5,691 nt of DNA from Terriglobales bacterium (GTDB taxonomy: Bacteria; Acidobacteriota; Terriglobia; Terriglobales; Gp1-AA117), in assembly GCA_030150795.1 (NCBI GenBank), contig JASLFF010000145.1, positions 1-5,691 of the forward strand. Reading direction: 5' to 3'. The notes beneath the pieces are model-generated. The model saw only the letters and a list, made by a program, of their open reading frames with translations. It had not been told where the DNA came from and made no database searches. Positions 1 to 4,937 of the stretch are shown here, piece by piece (position 1 is the first letter of the stretch; every line of letters begins with the position of its first letter). Both the position numbers and the translations under genes were made by a program.

Positions 1-1
1 G

Positions 2-508
2 ATCGCCGGGCGCAATCGCATGATGCGTCGAATGATCATGGACGCAATCCGCAACGATCCGGAATGGAACAATGGCGAGTACAAACAACAACCGCACGGC
101 CTGGCAGCCGCGCTGGATATTTTGCTGATCATGGGCAGCGCGCCTTTGCGCATGCAGAAAGAGGACCCAACGCGAGACCAGGCTGATGCCGCCCTGGAAA
201 AATTTGTCGCCGAGCGTATGAAAACCACTGACGCAAATGACATGCTCTATTACTTTGACGCGTCGCGGAATTACAATCCTGAGCCGCAATTGGAAAAGAT
301 CACCGCGCCGCTCATCGCCGTAAACTCAGCCGACGACCAGATCAACCCGCCCGAACTCAAAATTATTGATCGCGACATTCAACGCGTGAAGAATGGGCAA
401 TACGTCCTGCTGCCAATCACAGACCAGACCCGTGGTCACGGTACCCATACATGGCCGGCGATCTGGGGTGACCATCTGGCGGACTTGCTGCAGAAATCGC
501 AACATTGA
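2..508 (+). CDS. Alpha/beta hydrolase, MetX (homoserine O-acetyltransferase)-like, 3' part
   Basis: Partial gene: the reading frame is open to the left edge (codons from position 2 read IAGRNRMMRR), so the true start and the nucleophile-elbow serine lie outside the window. The visible 168 residues match the C-terminal half of an alpha/beta-fold hydrolase of the homoserine O-acetyltransferase-like group. GRNR..RR.I.DAIRNDPEW is the lid-region signature of that group. SADDQINPPEL carries the probable acid residue of the catalytic triad (Asp codon at 335-337). RGHGTHTWPAIW near the end supplies the probable catalytic His (codon 437-439). The family transfers acetyl groups to homoserine or, in many divergent members, hydrolyses unknown esters; this C-terminal motif is typical of the divergent members, so a role in methionine synthesis should not be assumed. 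The gene converges on the CAP gene at 529-1320 and is its only + strand neighbour here. Fold confident, substrate unknown. Confidence 0.85.
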   Translation: MAGRNRMMRRMIMDAIRNDPEWNNGEYKQQPHGLAAALDILLIMGSAPLRMQKEDPTRDQADAALEKFVAERMKTTDANDMLYYFDASRNYNPEPQLEKITAPLIAVNSADDQINPPELKIIDRDIQRVKNGQYVLLPITDQTRGHGTHTWPAIWGDHLADLLQKSQH

Positions 509-528
509 GTTCTTCCAAAGAGATCAAA

Positions 529-1320
529 TCAGTCTGCGAAAGTGGCCACGACCCAGAAGTTGGCGTAGCCATGCTCCTGGTCAGGACGGAAGCAAGCGCC
601 AAACCTCATGATATGAAAATCAGCATTGGCGGCGCGTGGATTTAATTCTGCCGGGAGATGATGTGGGTCAGAAGAGGTGAATACAACCACAGCGTTGTTG
701 CCCGAGACTTTGTCCGCCAGCTTCATAGCGTCGCCATTCGTTGCGCAAGCCAGTTGATGGAGCGCCGCATCTTCACGCGCGTAAATCGGCCTGATGCCCC
801 TGGTTTTTCGCGCAAGATTAAATGCTTCAGCAAACGCGGTGTTGAACTGCGATTCCGAGTAGTCAGGAACAAGGAAGATGAAATCCTGCGCAACGTAGAT
901 CCTGCCTTGCTTTTCAACCACTCCGATTCCGACTGCGTTATAGCTGGTGCTCAGGATGTTGGCGCGATGCCCAGGTGACGTCATCAGCGCCGGATGAACA
1001 TCTTCAACAAATTCCGTTTGGGCCAAATTTTCTGCCGAAACTGTAAAGCGCGCGCCGGTGGCGCCAAGCCGCTCCGGCAGAGTGGCTTCTCCGGGAAACT
1101 GGTGTGAGAGTTTGCCGCTTTCCGCAAGCAGTCGCGCATGGTCGCGTGCCGCACCCGCAGCATGTTCATCCCATTGCAGCACGGCCAGTCCGTGGCTGGC
1201 GCGCTCATGGTTCAGTTCCTCAAAGATGCGTTTTTCAGCGGGAGAAATAGCAGGGCCGGATTGGACTGCCTGCGCGGCGCTTAGCAGAAAAAGCAAAACG
1301 CAATGGAAGAGAAAGTTCAT
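529..1320 (-). CDS. Secreted CAP-domain (SCP/PR-1-like) protein with C-terminal extension
   Basis: A 263-residue exported protein. Residues 1-18 (MNFLFHCVLLFLLSAAQA) form a signal peptide, so the ATG at 1320 is preferred over the TTG at 1350, which would add ten residues before it; neither start has a clear Shine-Dalgarno. Residues 28-147 are a CAP domain (PF00188 type): NHER (37-40), GL..L.W (44-50), SHQ with H73, AEN with E97, SPGHRANIL with H118, and the YNAVGIGV and YVAQDF strands. H73, E97 and H118 correspond to the conserved CAP cavity residues. Bacterial CAP proteins are extracytoplasmic and mostly of unknown activity; some family members bind lipids or sterols. Residues 150-263 are an extra region ending in NFWVVATFAD, with C192 and C243 as a possible disulfide pair. 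The gene starts 10 bases after the Imm32-like stop, so it is the last gene of a CAP-Imm32-CAP operon and a paralogue of the first. Confidence 0.9.
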   Translation of the reverse strand: MNFLFHCVLLFLLSAAQAVQSGPAISPAEKRIFEELNHERASHGLAVLQWDEHAAGAARDHARLLAESGKLSHQFPGEATLPERLGATGARFTVSAENLAQTEFVEDVHPALMTSPGHRANILSTSYNAVGIGVVEKQGRIYVAQDFIFLVPDYSESQFNTAFAEAFNLARKTRGIRPIYAREDAALHQLACATNGDAMKLADKVSGNNAVVVFTSSDPHHLPAELNPRAANADFHIMRFGACFRPDQEHGYANFWVVATFAD

Positions 1321-1330
1321 CGGCCCAAGG

Positions 1331-1555
1331 TCAATGTGAAGGATAGACAAAGAAAATTTTGAGATGATTCACAGCGGTGCTGTCAGTGCGAATTCTTAGT
1401 CCTTCGGTAAGCTCGCTCCCTCCCCACGCAGGGCTCATGAAATGATCGTGGTCACCTCCTTCTTTGATATACGTAAGGCTTTCGATGAGCGCGTCGATTC
1501 CAGCGGCATCCACACTCAAAAAGACCTCGTCTTCATGAACCTCAATCTGGACCAC
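1331..1555 (-). CDS. Small Imm32-like protein (predicted immunity family)
   Basis: A 74-residue protein with no signal peptide or membrane segment, hence probably cytosolic. It starts with GTG at 1555, supported by AAGGAG at 1561-1566 with a 5-base spacer; no ATG is available upstream. An N-terminal beta segment (VQIEVHEDEVFLSVD, residues 2-16) is followed by a helix (AGIDALIESLTYIKEG) and then the motif DHDHFMSPAWGGSELTEG (35-52). The H.H..(S/T)PAWGG.EL signature recalls Imm32, a family predicted from polymorphic-toxin loci to be immunity proteins; I recognise it from memory of the motif, not from a search. It lies 14 bases after the TGA that would end the upstream CAP reading frame (1570) and 10 bases before the downstream CAP start, so it is almost certainly co-transcribed with both. 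No toxin domain is visible beside it, so it may be an orphan immunity gene or a family member with a housekeeping role. Confidence 0.72.
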   Translation of the reverse strand: MVQIEVHEDEVFLSVDAAGIDALIESLTYIKEGGDHDHFMSPAWGGSELTEGLRIRTDSTAVNHLKIFFVYPSH

Positions 1556-1560
1556 GATAT

Positions 1561-1566
1561 CTCCTT
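1561..1566 (-). promoter_or_regulatory. Ribosome binding site of the Imm32-like gene
   Basis: The - strand reads AAGGAG here, 5 bases before the GTG at 1555. It decides the GTG start and is the only strong Shine-Dalgarno in the CAP-Imm32-CAP operon. It begins only a few bases after the TGA at 1570-1572, as expected if the upstream CAP gene originally ended there. Confidence 0.8.
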
Positions 1567-1569
1567 AAA

Positions 1570-1719
1570 TCATTGCTCGGCTGAGCGATAAAACGCCGCT
1601 ACCACCCAAAACTTAGAGAACCCCGTTGCGCCCCCGGTCTGCAGGCATACGCCGACATTCATGCGTTGAAGCGTCTTGTCAGAAGTGAACTTTTGCATAT
1701 CGTCGGGCAGCGCGCCGGG
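1570..1719 (-). pseudogene. 3' remnant of the upstream CAP gene, cut off by an in-frame TAA
   Basis: After the TAA at 1720-1722 the same reading frame stays open for 49 codons and ends at TGA 1570-1572. The 49 residues (starting PGALPDDMQKF, ending FWVVAAFYRSAEQ) align without gaps to the C-terminus of the paralogue encoded at 529-1320. RMNVGVC matches IMRFGAC, GFSKFWVVAAF matches GYANFWVVATF, and the stop falls opposite Asp218 of the paralogue. The frame was therefore coding until recently, or the stop is a base error. The Cys in VGVC corresponds to C243 of the paralogue, at the same 51-residue distance from its partner. No start codon with a ribosome site suggests separate translation of this piece. 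Confidence 0.85.
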
Positions 1720-2367
1720 TTATGACAAGGAGAACACCAGCAAGCCAGATACGCCGGGCATGTTCTGAATCATCTTGTCAGTGTGCATGTCCTGGGAACA
1801 AGCGGCGTTTCTCAGGCGCTGATCACTGATCACGTCAACTGGAGGCATTTTTCGCGCGCGCCTGGCCTGGTTGAAATTAGTGATTAGAGACTCACGAAAC
1901 TGTTTTTCCGTGTACGAAGCCAGCGTGTGAGCGAAGTCCTGCGTAATGAAAAGTTCATGGTCGCGCTCAACAATGGAGATGCCAATGGCGTTGTAGTCCT
2001 GATGAAGGATATTGGCGCGATGGCCCGGCGATTTCATCAGCGCCGTGTGGGCGGTATCAACGTCAGGCGCAGCCGCAACGTTTTCCGCTACGGCATTGAA
2101 CCGCAATTTGGTCTCGCCGACGCGTTCCTGCAAAAGCGGCTCGCCGGGAAACTGGTGCGAAAGGTCTTGATGTTCCGCGAGAAGCCTGGAATGGGCTAGA
2201 GCTGCTTGTGCCAGACTGTCACTCCACTCCAGCTTGCTCAAGCCGGCTTTTTCCCGCTCATGATTCACGAGATCAAGGAGCTGCTGCTCGCGCTGAGACG
2301 GCCCAGCGTGAGCGGAGATCGTGACAAGAAAAACAAGACAAGCAATCGCGCCAATGGCCCTGTTCAT
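1720..2367 (-). CDS. Secreted CAP-domain (SCP/PR-1-like) protein, C-terminally truncated by a nonsense codon
   Basis: A 215-residue product up to TAA, tandem paralogue of the CAP protein at 529-1320. The start is taken as ATG 2367, giving MNRAIGAIACLVFLVTISAHA as signal peptide; the TTG two codons upstream adds only MH. No convincing Shine-Dalgarno precedes it. The CAP domain spans about residues 24-145: NHER (35-38), SHQFPGE with H71, VAEN with E95, SPGHRANIL with H116, YNAIGISI and FITQDF. The extension after it (FNQAR..RK, then LRNAAC with C190) matches the paralogue but stops at residue 215 within LLVFSLS. The homologous remainder continues in frame to 1570, so the intact gene would encode about 265 residues. 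The truncated protein keeps the whole CAP domain and could still be secreted, but it lacks the second conserved Cys and the FWVV strand. First gene of the operon with the Imm32-like gene; preceded by a 15-base palindrome. Confidence 0.88.
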   Translation of the reverse strand: MNRAIGAIACLVFLVTISAHAGPSQREQQLLDLVNHEREKAGLSKLEWSDSLAQAALAHSRLLAEHQDLSHQFPGEPLLQERVGETKLRFNAVAENVAAAPDVDTAHTALMKSPGHRANILHQDYNAIGISIVERDHELFITQDFAHTLASYTEKQFRESLITNFNQARRARKMPPVDVISDQRLRNAACSQDMHTDKMIQNMPGVSGLLVFSLS

Positions 2368-2380
2368 GTGCAATGCACAT
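2366..2380. promoter_or_regulatory. 15-base perfect palindrome at the CAP operon start
   Basis: Arms ATGTGCA and TGCACAT form a 7+1+7 inverted repeat. It lies in the short gap (2368-2415) before the CAP gene and overlaps its start codon (2365-2367). A TACAAT hexamer on the - strand (2384-2379) could be a -10 box at its edge, but no good -35 is visible. It may be a repressor site or a small hairpin over the start; chance remains possible. Confidence 0.35.
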
Positions 2381-2415
2381 TGTACGTGAGAAGCTGCCTC
2401 TTAAATGCGTGGAAG

Positions 2416-3177
2416 CTAGAGGAAAGAGATGTTTGAGCCTTCTTTCCGGCGTGCCCAAGACAACAATAGAGCTACTGCGCCGCCGGAGCCGACCGCAAGT
2501 CCAAAAAAATCCCGCAATAGGTCAGACCGAATCATCACGACGCCAAGCCCGATCATACAAATGGAGCCGATAACGCCGCCGGCCACCGGTATTTTGTACC
2601 CGGAAATGGTTGATGCTCGTTTGTTGCGGCTCCAATACAGGACCAGCGCTACAGCGCAGCCGGCGAGGATCGACAAAGAAAGGAACTGCCATGCGAATGC
2701 AAGCCGTCCCACCAGGATGGCGGTCATTCCGACCACGGTGGCAAAGGCAGCAACTCCGCCGCCATCGTGTGACTTGTACGCGGCAATGCTTTCGCTCCCA
2801 TGACTCTTCATCACAGGGGTAATTTGAGCATTGCTGTGCGCTGGTCTCGCATTATTTATGGCGTCCGGCAGACACTCATTTCTCTGCGTAAGGAGCTCAG
2901 TTGGCGTCGCGGGCTGGAGAGGCAAGGCGTCCCGCCCGGCAAACAGCGATATGAGTTCGCGCCGTGGCGCCAGACGGCGGAGGACCGTGATTCCCGTCGT
3001 AAGCCCAATGCCACAGACCACAAATGAAACGATCAGAGCGCCAATCGTCGGAGTAATCAGTAAATCCAGGACAAACCCCAGCAAAGAGACGGCAGCCACA
3101 GTCACGCCGATCACAGCGGTTATTGCCGCCGAAATCCTAGCGGGCGTTGTCGTAGCTCCCTGGCTTGGACTGCTCAT
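2416..3177 (-). CDS. Six-helix membrane protein built of two-helix hairpins, function unknown
   Basis: A 253-residue protein I do not recognise. The ATG at 3177 is supported by GGAG (3183-3186) with a 5-base spacer. Hydrophobic segments fall in three hairpins: residues 15-37 with 44-66, 142-160 with 162-182, and 198-216 with 224-241. Hairpin 1 is separated from the others by a soluble stretch (about 67-141) that is polar and rich in Pro and Asn and looks unstructured. Hairpins 2 and 3 end alike (AGCAVALVLYWSR and GSGGAVALLLSWAR), each followed by positive residues, suggesting internal duplication. The ending also resembles AAGGVVAVILHFSR in the 68-residue protein encoded 26 bases upstream, so the two genes are probably one operon of related membrane proteins. 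No catalytic motif is visible. It follows the PspA/flotillin group but is separated from it by a terminator. Confidence 0.75.
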   Translation of the reverse strand: MSSPSQGATTTPARISAAITAVIGVTVAAVSLLGFVLDLLITPTIGALIVSFVVCGIGLTTGITVLRRLAPRRELISLFAGRDALPLQPATPTELLTQRNECLPDAINNARPAHSNAQITPVMKSHGSESIAAYKSHDGGGVAAFATVVGMTAILVGRLAFAWQFLSLSILAGCAVALVLYWSRNKRASTISGYKIPVAGGVIGSICMIGLGVVMIRSDLLRDFFGLAVGSGGAVALLLSWARRKEGSNISFL

Positions 3178-3203
3178 AGCATCTCCGTAACACGTTTGAT
3201 CCG

Positions 3204-3410
3204 CTATCCGCGCGAAAAATGGAGTATGACTGCAACCACGCCGCCGGCCGCTAGTGCCCCCACCAGAAAATAACTCAGTTCCGGCATGCCGACTAGAAAA
3301 CCGGCCACAAAAACGACCAGACAGACGATTGCGGCGATGACAGTCACAAGTCCGCCGGGAATCGGCCCCTTACCTATGGCGATGTCTGATCTCTGCTCAA
3401 AACGCTCCAT
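3204..3410 (-). CDS. Small two-helix membrane protein, function unknown
   Basis: A 68-residue protein starting at ATG 3410, supported by AAGGAG at 3419-3424 with an 8-base spacer. A short polar N-terminus with charged residues (MERFEQRSDIAIGKG) precedes two transmembrane helices, about residues 19-42 and 45-65, ending in the positive HFSRG tail. The second helix has the G..AAGGVVAVIL pattern with small residues spaced for tight helix packing. The same pattern appears twice in the downstream 253-residue protein, and in looser form in the 70-residue protein at 4655-4867. No known family recognised. It is the first gene after the PspA terminator and so probably has its own promoter in 3411-3476. 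Confidence 0.75.
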   Translation of the reverse strand: MERFEQRSDIAIGKGPIPGGLVTVIAAIVCLVVFVAGFLVGMPELSYFLVGALAAGGVVAVILHFSRG

Positions 3411-3428
3411 GTCGGAATCTCCTTTGGA

Positions 3429-3442
3429 GAAGTTGCAACTTC
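3429..3442. promoter_or_regulatory. 14-base perfect palindrome upstream of the 68-residue membrane protein gene
   Basis: GAAGTTGCAACTTC is self-complementary with no central gap. It lies in the 114-base region between the PspA stop and the next gene, a few bases before that gene's ribosome site, which is a usual position for a repressor operator. The adjoining A/T-rich stretch (3461-3480) could hold the promoter, but I cannot assign convincing -35 and -10 boxes. The rest of this gap holds the PspA terminator. Confidence 0.4.
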
Positions 3443-3476
3443 AGCAGGCAAATCTCTGCTTTTCATTTTTCAGATC

Positions 3477-3506
3477 AAAACCGGCGCCAACCCGAATTGG
3501 AGCCGG
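3477..3506 (-). terminator. Intrinsic terminator after the pspA-like gene
   Basis: On the - strand, arms at 3506-3497 (CCGGCTCCAA) and 3490-3481 (TTGGCGCCGG) make a 10-base-pair stem with one T/C mismatch and a 6-base loop, followed by TTTT (3480-3477). It sits 18 bases beyond the PspA stop codon. It separates the PspA group from the two downstream membrane-protein genes. Confidence 0.75.
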
Positions 3507-3524
3507 CTTCTGAAGAATTACCGC

Positions 3525-4190
3525 TTATGCCCGCTTGGCTTTCAACTCACTCAGAATGCGGCTGATCTCGTCTTCCTTTTCCATCTGGGCAAAGCGGTCT
3601 TCTACGCTGGCCGCTTCGGACGACAGCAACTCCGTCTTGGCGTGGCCTACCGCGTCCTGGCGCATCACCTTGTGCCGCATGCGATCAAACGTTGCGCCGT
3701 GGTCCGGGCCGGAGACTGCCGACTGCGCGTCAGCCGCCTTGCTCAGCGTGCGGGCGCGCCGAGACTGCGAGATCAACAGCTCACTGCGCGCGCGCGCCTC
3801 TTCCAGCTTCTGCGTGAGCTTGTTGAGCGCATTCTTCAGGGTCTCCACTTGCGCCGTCTGGTCGGCCACCTGCTGCCGGAAGTTTTCAGACATCTGCTTG
3901 TAATGGAGTGAACGTTCAATGGCAGCGCGAGCCAGGTCGTCCTGCTTCTTGCCTACGGCCATTTCCGCTTTGCGACCCCAATCGGCAATCTTGTCTTCAT
4001 TCTCCTTTTGCTTTCGTTCCAGCAGATGCTGGTCAGCCATGGCAATGGCCACCTGCGTCTTCACCTGGAGCAACTGGTTTTCCATGTCCAGGATGACTTG
4101 CTTGATCATGATTTCCGGGTGCTCAGCTTTGTCAATCAATTCGTTTAAGTTTGCCCGGATCAGGGTTGAAACTCTTTCTAGTAATGCCAT
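3525..4190 (-). CDS. pspA: PspA/IM30 family membrane-associated stress protein
   Basis: A 221-residue protein, the usual length for PspA/IM30 (about 220-230). ATG 4190 is chosen because GGAGG (4195-4199) sits 4 bases upstream and the product then opens with MALLERVSTLIRANLNELID, the amphipathic membrane-binding helix typical of the family. An upstream alternative adds only seven non-conserved residues. The Pro in AEHPE (about residue 25) ends that helix, as in known PspA proteins. Residues 27 to about 150 are a long coiled coil rich in Gln, Lys and Glu (VILDMENQLLQVK onward, then QVETLKNALNKLTQKLEEARAR). A further helical region ends in FAQMEKEDEISRILSELKAKRA. Family members assemble into rings or rods of the ESCRT-III type on the inner membrane face and protect or remodel damaged membrane. 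It lies 51 bases after the DUF1648-like gene. No PspF-type regulator or clear sigma-54 promoter is seen here, so control is unknown. Confidence 0.92.
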   Translation of the reverse strand: MALLERVSTLIRANLNELIDKAEHPEIMIKQVILDMENQLLQVKTQVAIAMADQHLLERKQKENEDKIADWGRKAEMAVGKKQDDLARAAIERSLHYKQMSENFRQQVADQTAQVETLKNALNKLTQKLEEARARSELLISQSRRARTLSKAADAQSAVSGPDHGATFDRMRHKVMRQDAVGHAKTELLSSEAASVEDRFAQMEKEDEISRILSELKAKRA

Positions 4191-4241
4191 AAGTCCTCCA
4201 CAAAAATTCAAGAATTCCGATCTCTTGCTTCCCTTTCGTTC

Positions 4242-4658
4242 TCAACGCATCGAATGATGGCCCAAAACTCCTGTCACAAGCACCCCGACGGAACCTGCGA
4301 CGAACAACGCCGGCAGAACAATCCAGATCACTTTCAACGGCTTGCCTGAAATATTGAAGGTGATTGTTTGCCAGAAAACTGAAAAGAGAACGGTGGCCGT
4401 GGCCAATTGGATCGCGCTTACTATTGGGTCCGCCGAGAGTCGTGTAAAAACCAGCCACGTTGAAAGCGCGGCGTGTCCAACGACCAGCAAAAAGATAAGC
4501 ACAGCCATCGTTCTTCTGCTGGCCCAGCCGTCGGGCCGCAGCGTGACGCCGAAATGTACAGCCACACGCTCCGGCAACTCATCCCATACGCTGAGCAAAC
4601 GAAACAACAGCGCGGCAGCCAGTATCCAGATAACGGCAATGGCGAGTGTAGCGATCAC
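4242..4658 (-). CDS. DUF1648-like integral membrane protein
   Basis: A 138-residue protein. The reading frame is open further upstream, but the start is best placed at GTG 4658, which overlaps the stop of the preceding gene as GTGA and has GGCGGAG seven bases before it. Upstream residues in the longer frame are polar, Arg-rich and overlap the 70-residue gene. The protein has four hydrophobic segments: about 2-23, 51-71, 81-101 and 109-131. After the first comes WDELPERVAVHFG (25-37) followed by PDGWASR (42-48), the motif of DUF1648 (LP..v..HF...G.pd.w.sr), a domain found in membrane proteins related to the SdpI immunity/permease group. The rest of SdpI is not evident, so the biochemical role is unknown. 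GTGA overlap suggests translational coupling to the hairpin protein, and the PspA gene follows 51 bases later. Confidence 0.78.
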   Translation of the reverse strand: MIATLAIAVIWILAAALLFRLLSVWDELPERVAVHFGVTLRPDGWASRRTMAVLIFLLVVGHAALSTWLVFTRLSADPIVSAIQLATATVLFSVFWQTITFNISGKPLKVIWIVLPALFVAGSVGVLVTGVLGHHSMR

Positions 4659-4867
4659 AGACTTGCTCCGCCTGCATTCGCGGTACGGGAGTTCGAATCG
4701 CGCGTGAAGCTCGAAGGCCGCGCCGCCCGCTTTCCGAAAGAACCCAAGAGCACGCCGATGGCGATTCCCGCCGCCAACCAGAAAATCCAACTGCCGGCCA
4801 GCAGCGCGACCAGCGCGCCCGCGATCAGACCTAATACAACCCCGAGTAGCGAAATTTTCTTCTTCAT
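4655..4867 (-). CDS. Small two-helix membrane protein, function unknown
   Basis: A 70-residue protein starting MKKKISLLGVVLGLI. ATG 4867 is chosen because GGAG (4874-4877) lies 6 bases upstream. The ATG four codons earlier has no ribosome site, and the longest frame would translate the terminator hairpin at 4898-4926. Two hydrophobic, glycine-rich helices (about residues 5-24 and 26-44, broken by GSW) are followed by a positive GKR and a polar tail of about 25 residues ending NAGGASL. The second helix, AAGIAIGVLLGSFGKR, resembles the helix endings of the 68- and 253-residue membrane proteins further along. It lies between flotillin and the DUF1648-like gene, sharing GTGA with the latter. No family recognised. 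Confidence 0.75.
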   Translation of the reverse strand: MKKKISLLGVVLGLIAGALVALLAGSWIFWLAAGIAIGVLLGSFGKRAARPSSFTRDSNSRTANAGGASL

Positions 4868-4897
4868 CGCCTTCTCCATTACGGTGGATAGTTCTCT

Positions 4898-4926
4898 AAA
4901 ACCGGCAGGCTGCTCCCAACCTGCCG
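4898..4926 (-). terminator. Hairpin with T-tract after the flotillin gene (probable terminator)
   Basis: On the - strand, arms CGGCAGG (4926-4920) and CCTGCCG (4909-4903) form a perfect 7-base-pair stem with a 10-base loop, followed by G and TTTT (4901-4898). It begins 12 bases beyond the flotillin stop. The short T-tract suggests partial termination, which would lower expression of the downstream hairpin/DUF1648/PspA genes relative to flotillin, or make them depend on another promoter. Confidence 0.6.
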
Positions 4927-4937
4927 ACATTCAACCG

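Noticed and set aside
1321..1350. TTG start for the second CAP gene, giving ten extra residues
   Set aside because: It would overlap the Imm32-like gene by 20 bases, has no ribosome site, and places a polar stretch before a good signal peptide that starts at ATG 1320.
1720..1722. Programmed readthrough or recoding at the TAA
   Set aside because: TAA is not a selenocysteine codon, no following structure or readthrough context is evident, and simple mutation or base error explains it better.
529..2367. Toxin-antitoxin or contact-dependent toxin locus
   Set aside because: No nuclease, deaminase, ADP-ribosyltransferase or secretion-repeat domain is visible; only the Imm32-like motif points that way, so it is reported as a question, not a system.
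2429..3190. Several + strand frames of 66-124 codons
   Set aside because: They are antisense to the 253-residue membrane protein, have no good ribosome sites and encode Arg/Pro-rich products typical of the reverse of hydrophobic codons.
3443..3470. AGCAG/CTGCT stem followed by a T-rich run on the + strand
   Set aside because: Only a 5-base-pair stem with an 8-base loop, and no + strand gene ends upstream for it to terminate.
4205..4216. AATTC-AA-GAATT inverted repeat before pspA
   Set aside because: Five-base A/T-rich arms are expected by chance, and no promoter elements accompany it.
4880..4930. Longer N-terminus for the 70-residue membrane protein
   Set aside because: The extension would be the translation of the hairpin at 4898-4926 and has no ribosome site; the internal ATG at 4867 has one.
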